A program made the translations under genes and the position numbers. This document shows positions 39,001-48,000 of a DNA stretch of 64,000 bases, one piece after another. The stretch's first letter is position 1. Every line of letters starts with the position of its first letter. Where the stretch lies: contig JALJCS010000001.1 of the NCBI GenBank assembly GCA_023055355.1, positions 95,279,381 through 95,343,380 of the forward strand, read 5' to 3'. This DNA comes from Agelaius tricolor. Its lineage: Eukaryota; Chordata; Aves; Passeriformes; Icteridae. The notes beneath the pieces were generated by a model. The model was not told the DNA's origin, ran no database searches, and saw only the letters and a list, made by a program, of their open reading frames with translations.

Positions 39001-42000
39001 TCAAAAACTCACAACTACAGACTACATTAATACTGCTGTTCATCAAATAATGTTTTTAACAAAATTCTATCAAAGAAAATACAGAAGGGCCTTAATACAA
39101 GTTACTGAAAGCTAGCAAAGATAAAACTATTTAAAGTAAGACCTCATGCTTAAAAAAATACAATCAAATCAAAACTAATTAGGTTAATGGTTTGATACTG
39201 GATTTGCTCAATCAGGTAACAGATCATAACCTTTTGGTTGGTTTCAATTTCTCTGACAAGTACAGCAGATATTTCTACTCACTGTACTTGTATATATCCC
39301 TTCTTCCTATCTCTTATTCTCTGAATTTTAGGGACTATTCTACCAGACTAACACTCCTTTGAGCCAAGCCCCATTGATCTGAAATTTTTTGTCCTTATTC
39401 TGCAGATTAGATGGAAAAAGACTCCAACATTGTGATAAAATCACCACGAATAAAGATCAAATAATAGATAAAGATCAAATACCTGATCTTCTTGTATTTA
39501 ATTTAGCAGTCCAAATGTATTATCAACTTTCAGAATCTCCTCTAGCTGAAGAGTCTAAATACTGAAAGAGTAACTATTAAGCACCTTCCATTCTGCATAT
39601 CCAAGTGAACAAACCAGCAATCATCACTAAAGTGACTAGAGCCCAAACCTTTACTGATATACATAAGGAAAGGTACAACAAATATCCCAATGTCATTAAA
39701 TCGAGATAATCACTTGGGAGCATAACCACAAAATGCAGTGACCAAAATGTGAGAAGCAGTCACAGTGGTCTGTACACATCCATTATTCATAACAAAGTCC
39801 TTCATTAATGACAGTTTATTTAAGAAAAGGGTGAATGCATATTTTTCATTTAAATTCAGTATGCATCTCAGTACTAGACAAAAGGTGGCTGCCCATTTAC
39901 ATGCAACAGATTTAACTTTTTTTAGTTGAATTTTATAAATCCTACTAGGTCTTAGGTTTATATTGTATTATTTGTCAATAGAAAGCAGTTCCAATCCACG
40001 CAACAGAATGTCTGAACTACATGCGTAGACCATCTAAAAAAACCTCAGTAACTATTTACCTTAAAACAAAAACTTAAAAAAAACATACACGTACAATATG
40101 TATAAATATACATGTGCAGTCAAGTTTGACCGCTTCAACAAAAAAAAACTTAAATGGTAAGGTTGGATTTCACTACAAATACTATAGTCAGATGAAGGAA
40201 AATTGTAGCTACCAGTGAATTAGAGGAATCTTATTTTAAATGTGTGCTCAAAACAAAGAACAAGTACAGTGTAGATGCACAGATTTCTTCAACAGTAAAA
40301 CAGAGCAAATGAGCCCTGACAGACATAAAGGTAAAAGTAACAATTACAAATCTACGTTCAAGAACAGAATACTAAAGAGTGGAAATGACCAGGATGATTC
40401 TGTAAGAACTGGTGAATTTGAAGATGTGCAAGGCAGAAATCTGGATATCATCTTACAAATCTCTTGTGTATACAAAAAAAAAAATTAAAGACAAAACATT
40501 ATTTGCATAGATAAATCAAGGACAATGAAGTACCATGCTGATTTGTGTAAATGTAAAAATAACCTATTAAAAAAATCCCCTTTCATTAATAAATAAATTT
40601 TATTTTTAAGTAAACTTTTTTAAGTTCCACATAATAGTCCAGCAGTTTATCTTAAGAAATCAGGCTTGAAGGAAAAAGCAGGAAAGAAGATATATCACAC
40701 AGAACTTAGAGGATTTATTTTTTCAAGTGCCTATGGTATGATGGTCCCACGAACTAATAGTGCTTAGAGCATACAAGAGTCCTGATTGCAGAGAGGGGCC
40801 AGAGCTTGGGGCTACGTTGTGGGCACAGCTACATTGCTACTCTGCCCCTCTGAAATCAAGGCTGGGGGTTGTGTCAGGGGGAAGAATAAGGACCATATCC
40901 CCAGAAGTGTGCCATTTTTGTTTCACTCTTTTCATCAGGGCTGAGTTGCTGGGATCAGCCCTGCAGATTCCATCTTCTGCTGCTGCCACTCAGCACCCCC
41001 CCACTCCTGTGAGATGTTACCCCAGGATGTGGTTCTGAAAAGCAGCAGAGCTGTGTGGAACTGAGCCCAGAAGAGTGGTCCAAAGCAGCAGCAGAAGAGA
41101 GCCTGACCTGAGCCTGAGCCCAAGCCTGGTGCAATGGAGCAGCAGTGCAGCACAGGATAGATGATCTCACTTCCATGGTTTTGTCTCTCACTGTTTTCCA
41201 TTGTCTCAGGCTCAGGGATGGGGAGAGCCAGCTGTGAGGAGTGCCCACCATCTTGTCTTTCTCCCACGCCACATGGAACTAAGTCGAAGTGGCAAACACC
41301 TTTTGTGCATAAAGCACCTTCCTTTACTTCTGTATGCTTTTGTTATTAATATTTCTGCTGTCACTGTGCATTTCTTAGTCCACTGCTGTTTGCTTTCAGT
41401 AAATGGTTATCTCAATCCACAGTCTCTGTCTTTGTCCCTCTCTTACTGGAGGGGACAAGAAGGTAAGTGGCTTATTTAGAGTTTAGTTTCCAGATGGTGA
41501 TAAATCACACAAATGAAGACAAGGACATCCCTCATGTAGCTACAGATACATTGGATATTTGATGACTGGCCCATCTATAGCTGGGTATCTTACAAACTTT
41601 TCCTTCCTGCAAAGGTTACCAACCTTTAAAGTGAGTGCACTTTAGCAATATGAAACACCCCCTGAGAAAGTTAGGTGAATATATCACTTTTTATTATATA
41701 CTAAATAAAGAAAGCAGTCTCTTACAAGCTAGGGACAACAGTAACAAGCAAGTACAACAGTGAATGCTTAAAAACTGTTCCTGTCTGCTCTAAACGCGAG
41801 CGACAGTCTCAAGCTAGCCTATACGAGTATGGCTATTTGCTGAATCTTTAAAAAAAGTCTGTGAATCCAAAATCAAAATATATCTTGCAGTAAGAAAACC
41901 AGAAAACACATCCTGGGTTAACCTTAGCAATTCAGCATCACAGAAAGAAGTGAATCTGGATGGGGATGTAAAAACTATTTTCCTACCTGCTATCACTGTA

Positions 42001-45000
42001 CAGAGGGAACAATAACACATGCAGGCAACATGGGTAAGGTATTAATAAATATGCCACTGAATGCTCTAAGTCCATTTTAACAGTCTTCTGGTACTTTACT
42101 AATGCGGTGTTAAATATTTTTTAAGAGAAAAAACCCTAATAATCTAGGTTTCCCTCTTTACTCAGAAGCACCGTACAGTACAGCTTATTAGAATGTACAG
42201 CACAAAGTATATGGACTAGAAGTTCTGTTGATCGTGTATTGATTTGTATCAATGATCAAAGCAAGGACACATAAATTAACTGCATTACCTCAGTTTCTTG
42301 CTATTTCCCATCATGTTGAGGCCGATTGCATTCCCTTTTAAAAGTTTGAAACCTCCAGCTTTGCCTCGCCTTGCATATGCTTTTATGGCATCGCTGCTGC
42401 TGCCGATAGTTCCAGGTCGACAACGAATTGACTGTCACAACAGAAATCACATACATTAAAATAATTGTATAACTGTGTAGAAGTTAGAAGAAGAAAATTA
42501 ATGCGAAATATATTAATATAAATATTATTTTGGCTCCATTTTCAAACTGCTTTTATACCAAATTTCATGGAAAATACACACTGTCTACACCTATACTACG
42601 ACATCTTACTAAACAAAATACAATATATATTTTATATTTAGTACACTATTTATGATAATTGTCTAAACTTAGAATTAGTTATCTTGCTCGTATTTTTCAG
42701 AATACTATAGAGATCAAGAGGGGAACAAAAATTTTAAGGGTAGACAGATAAACAGCTTGGGCATATATTCCTAAAACACAACAGAAACTTCCATTTCTTT
42801 ACATTGGACACATGGCTATGCAATACTGTTTAAGAACCTAAAAAGCTTTAAAGATACATTTTCACCACAAGATAAACCAATTATTTACCTTTTTTTCTTC
42901 ATTGGGACTGAAAGACCCATCACTGTCATCTAAACTGAGCAGATTTGCCTCGCTAGAACGGTGTGGGAGAGAAAAGCACATACACTGTAATCCAACAGAG
43001 CACACACAAACATTTTAAATGCAAAAGGCTTTTTTATCCCCTTCCCTCTACATTTAAATGCTTCATATACACATTGTATAAATATGCATAAAACAGGAAC
43101 ATGAAATGAGCAACAGAGTGATCAAATGCATAATGTGAACCTGAACTTAAAGTGTAAATCAAATTATTTTGCAAAATGCAAAACTAAAAGGATTAATTCA
43201 AAACAGACAATGCTACTGAACGTTCAATATGGTTAAAACAATATTACTGACACTATAAAAGATCCTATACTCTCTGCATAAATTGAGTCCAAAACTTCAT
43301 TAACCTATAAAACATGATCTTACTTTGCTTATGCCTATCAATGTTCAAGTATGTAGTTTAAAACTGCAGACTTCATACTGCTTTAGGAGAAGAACTTAAT
43401 GTAACTACATTTTACCCCACAGCAATTACTACCACAGTATATGCTCCTAAAAAGACTAAAAAGAACATATTCAGTTTGGTTCTACTGCTTACTAAAATGT
43501 GGTTTTTTTAGCACTTTCAATACCTGTAATCCCCAACCATTAGAATGGGGAAGAAGACAAAAAAAAAGAAAAAGAACAAAAAGAAAAAAAAAAAAAAGTC
43601 ACTCTATGACACTCTAAAACCATTCTTTTCAGTAACAGGCAGTTATCCTCAAGTAATCTTAAATATTTAAATTTAAACCCCAACTACACACTTCATACTG
43701 ATGGCAGCTAGATTAGTCTAACATTCTTGCTTCCAGGAGGAATAACCTGCAGACAATCCCATTTCATCAATCCCGATAAGGTTACTCCTATGTTGGCGAC
43801 AAAAAAACAATACAACTTTTAGCCAACTTGTAATTGCATGGTTTCAAAAGTTTTAATCAAGATCACTGAGGCAGAAATTCCTTAAAATCAAAGCAGTTAT
43901 GCCAGGTGTTAAAAGGGAAGGACTACACAAGAGACACATACTTTTCTTAGCTGTGTCAGCTTGACATGCTGGCTTGCAATACATACAGTGACTTTAGCTC
44001 TTCATAAATCAACTAATTACTCAGTGCTCCATCCCTCAAGTTCCTAACAACTTTTTCCATTCACAACACTTCCCTTCATGTTACAATTTATTCTTCCATC
44101 TTATGCAATACAAATATCCCTAGAGCAAATAAAAATAAAATTAAAATGTTGGGTGAGATCTACAGACTCTGAAAGTTCAGGAGATAAGACTGTGCATACA
44201 GTTGATTTTGAAAAGGGAAGAATGATGTAAATGTGAACATATAGCCAGTGGCACTGTTGTATTTTCCATTCATTTACAGTGCACCACAATTCTAGGTCCT
44301 CAATGGTAAAACAGTGTAAGAGATTCATCACTAATTTCAAACAAAGGCAAAAGAGTACAGTTGTACTTCTGTACAGACTACCCATGGATATTAAATTTTT
44401 ACATCCTGCAACATTTTTTTAACATTCTCTTTCAGAACAAATTATCCTTTCAAGGGAGGCTCATGGAGCCTTCTCAAACATTCATCAGCAGACAGAGAGC
44501 TTAGCAATTTCAGAAATTTTCCACATCCTAAAAAATAAACAAAACCTTGCAACACAGACGTGAGCAGCAACCTACAGTATCTGCAGCTCTGGCATTTGCC
44601 TACAGTGCTGTCCTAGTCAGATCATTTCACCTCTAAATGCTTTTGTTCTTTAGCTTTAGTTCATACAAAAATGATGGCTATTTTCAAAACACCTTTGTAC
44701 TGTGTTGATACTTTTAGGATTTCAACATGCTTCAATACTGCAACCATTTTAACCAAGGGCAATTGAGGGGGGAGGTAAGAGAAGGTTAACACATTGCAAA
44801 TAACCAGAACACTGAGCCAAGGCTCAAATCACAATGAACAAGAGTAACTCTTACCATGCAACATGACTAGAGCAGTATTAGCAAATTGGAAGTTTTAAGT
44901 GAACCAATACTTTTAGATCTTAAGGAATGTGAAGCATACGCATCAGAACCAGAAAGGTTGTTTTTTCAGAGAGCAGAATACATAGCAACCAAGCAATGTC

Positions 45001-48000
45001 TATTTGCTCATATATCACATGCTTCCTGCTGCCTGCTTCAATGATGCAATTTATACAGGCAGGAAAAAAACCAAAAGCAACCCAAAACAAACACTATACC
45101 ACTCCCCCAACATACCAGTCAGTAATATTTTTAACATCCCTGAAATGAAACCTCAGTTGTCTTGCTGGGAGGATGTCTCCACACTCTGTCACTTTTAACC
45201 AGGGAACCATGGGTTTCCTGGTTATTTTCACATCAGAACATAATTTCTAACTTTTCAATACATTCCTTAAAATTCTGTAACAAATGAATGTTAACTCTCT
45301 ACTAATATGGGGGGGGGGGAAGAAATAGAAGTAATTTACCTACACAGAGTTCTTAAGGGAAGTTCATAATTACACATTCATATTTAGGCATTGAACAAGA
45401 AAACAAAAATTACTGTTTACTTACCTCTAATCACTTGCCATTTGTTTGATGTTTTAAAACATTAAGAGCTATGCAATAGTTAGTTAGACAGCTGAGATTA
45501 ACAGGCTATGTTTTCACTACTTTCTACAAGCAACCCAAACTTTAAACTCTGCTGACCATTGAGGTTACACTCTAATAAGCTGCAAGCACATTTCTATCAA
45601 CTGATCCAGTCACATTTCAAACATAATTGGAATTTCTTTCTGAAAACTATTACATATAAAACCAGTAGGCTGACGTATTTGCCTTCACAGAACACTGTGT
45701 ACATTCTTTGTTTTAAATTACATAGTGGTAGGCAGCACACTAAAAAAGCTGCACTATCAGAGGCACAAGAGAAGTAGCAGTATTATTATTAACTCATTTA
45801 CAGTGCCATTCCATTAAAATTAGCTGTAATTTAAAAAGTTTTAATCAATTTAAAGGCTGCAGTGCCCTACTAATGGGCTCAAAAAAGAAGCATAAAACAT
45901 CTATATAACTATGGGAGGATTTTTTGACAAAGTAATACAAATTTTATAAGCCGTGGAAAAAAGCTCAATGTAAATATATAACACAGTACAATGCTTTTCC
46001 ATTTGTCAACACATGGAAAAAAGAGGTTTATTCCTCCAAATGGAAGGGACAAAAAATAAAGCTTTTTGAAAGAAAATTGTAGTTAAGTAAAGACACTGTA
46101 GTACAAATATATTAAGCCCATTTATTTGGATTCCTTATTTTTGATAAGGCTACTGTTATCTCAGTGGAAGGCAGAAGTCTAGACTTTAAAGAAAACAGTA
46201 TGACATACAAAAGAAATCTGGGCCCATCCATTTACAAAACCACTGGGGAGCATACTGATGTATTTCAAAACATTTACAGAGATATTCCAAAGGCAGTAAA
46301 TATAAATTATCCAAGACAGCTCAAGAGAGTCATCTGTAACACCAGAAAGCATCTTATAACATGTTAATGTCATGAATCATACAAATATATTAATCTGGCC
46401 AGGTTTGTTTAAGTCTGCCATCCTTTCATATCTTCTGCTATACAAGATCAGCTTAATTTCCACCATTTATTCTGTGGTGGACTACACAGGTTTCAGTGTG
46501 CTCAACTGACCAACTGGTCTTTTCTTCTGCGGTTCTCCATAAAGGTAGATTTGCTATGGGATCTCCAATTATAAAGCAAGGAAAGTCTCAAGCCACTTGC
46601 TACCATCCTGAGTAGATCAAATCTTTTACAACATCAAAAACGTCACTTTTACTCTTTCAAATGGATGAGCATTATCTGCAGGTGTTTGCTTTGGGATAAG
46701 ATACTTGTTAATTCCCATTCTCAATTTCTGTAACTCTTGTTCCACACTGAGTATCAACTCTGGCATCAATTTAAATTTATATAGTGTTGGGTGATCATTA
46801 TTTTTCCAAAGCTTCTTCAGTTTACAAATATTTTTTAGTCTTTTTGTGTTCATTATTTGATATCTTAACCATTATGACTCACCTCACCTATGTCTGAGGT
46901 AAGCTAAATGACACCCTTCTTTTAAAATAATCTACCTGTTCTAAAAATTGTTGTGGTAGGAGGTCATTAACCACATACTTTGTGTTCATCTTATTGAAGA
47001 AAAGATCATCCAAGCAGGAATCCAGTGCTGACCAACATCATTAGCACAGGTCTCATGCGGTAATACAAGAATACAGCCACTCCTTTAAGTGCTGAGATGT
47101 TATTCTTAGGCTAGTTCAAAACAAACCTATTGTGTGCCTGCCATTAAGAGGGAAAAAACTCTGATAAAGTCAGGCATCATAACCCCAGTGCCTCCACAAC
47201 AAGCAGGAGATGCATCCAGCTGCTTACTTCAGACTCACAGCTCTTGCCACAAAGAAACCATGTAAGAGTCAAAGAGTATAGTTAGTATCAGCACACTACA
47301 GCAAATACCTACCTACTGCACAATATACTCAAAATACTGGGAGGGACACAAAGCTTTATTCTGGAACAATTACATGAATTAGAGATGCTAATCTTTGAAA
47401 TCATCTACTAAGGGTAAAGGAAATTTAGAAATAAAAAAAAGAAGGAAAATTTACTGTTAGTTGTTTTCTGAAGATTCCCTTCTGTCAATGTTTTGCTGTA
47501 TGAAATAAAAATGCATCAAAAAAGCAAAAAATATAAATTATTTCAAAATGCTAAAAGCTCACTATGTCTTTAAGATAAACAAACCCAGGTGTTACCAAAA
47601 GTAAATAGTGGGTGGCTTAAAACATGTGGCAGTTTGGAGGGAATAAGAAATTGCCTCAAATGGTATCAGAGTAAGTAAAGAAGACAAGATCGCCAGTTTA
47701 AATCAATTTTCAACTACTCTTCTATTTATACTTCAGAGTAAGATTCTGCATAATTCACAGATATAAAAGCAAATCATAAATTATCTAAGTAGGCAATAAA
47801 AATTCAATTCTAGCTATGGAAAAACTGCTTATTGTAGAGAATATTTGAAAGAAATGAAAAATCACCCAGACATACAATCTTAAAATCAGATACAATTACA
47901 TAAAGATTATGTTTCATAATAATTTTTCTAACTTTTATTTTTAGCATCATTACTCTATACATTTTTCATTCTATGTTCTTAAGTCAACATCAGCTGGAGA

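Larger units (their letters stand above)
36634..42288 (-). other. SENP6 intron E4-E5
   Basis: 5.7 kb. It contains the LTR-like block near 40760-41513 and short tandem repeats at 37526-37592 (43-bp period) and 38787-38820 (17-bp period). No exon recognised. Confidence 0.75.

Noticed and set aside
40935..41272. Two overlapping minus-strand frames of about 105-110 codons with Ser/Gln/Pro-rich products
   Set aside because: They lie in the LTR-like block, overlap each other, and resemble no known protein.
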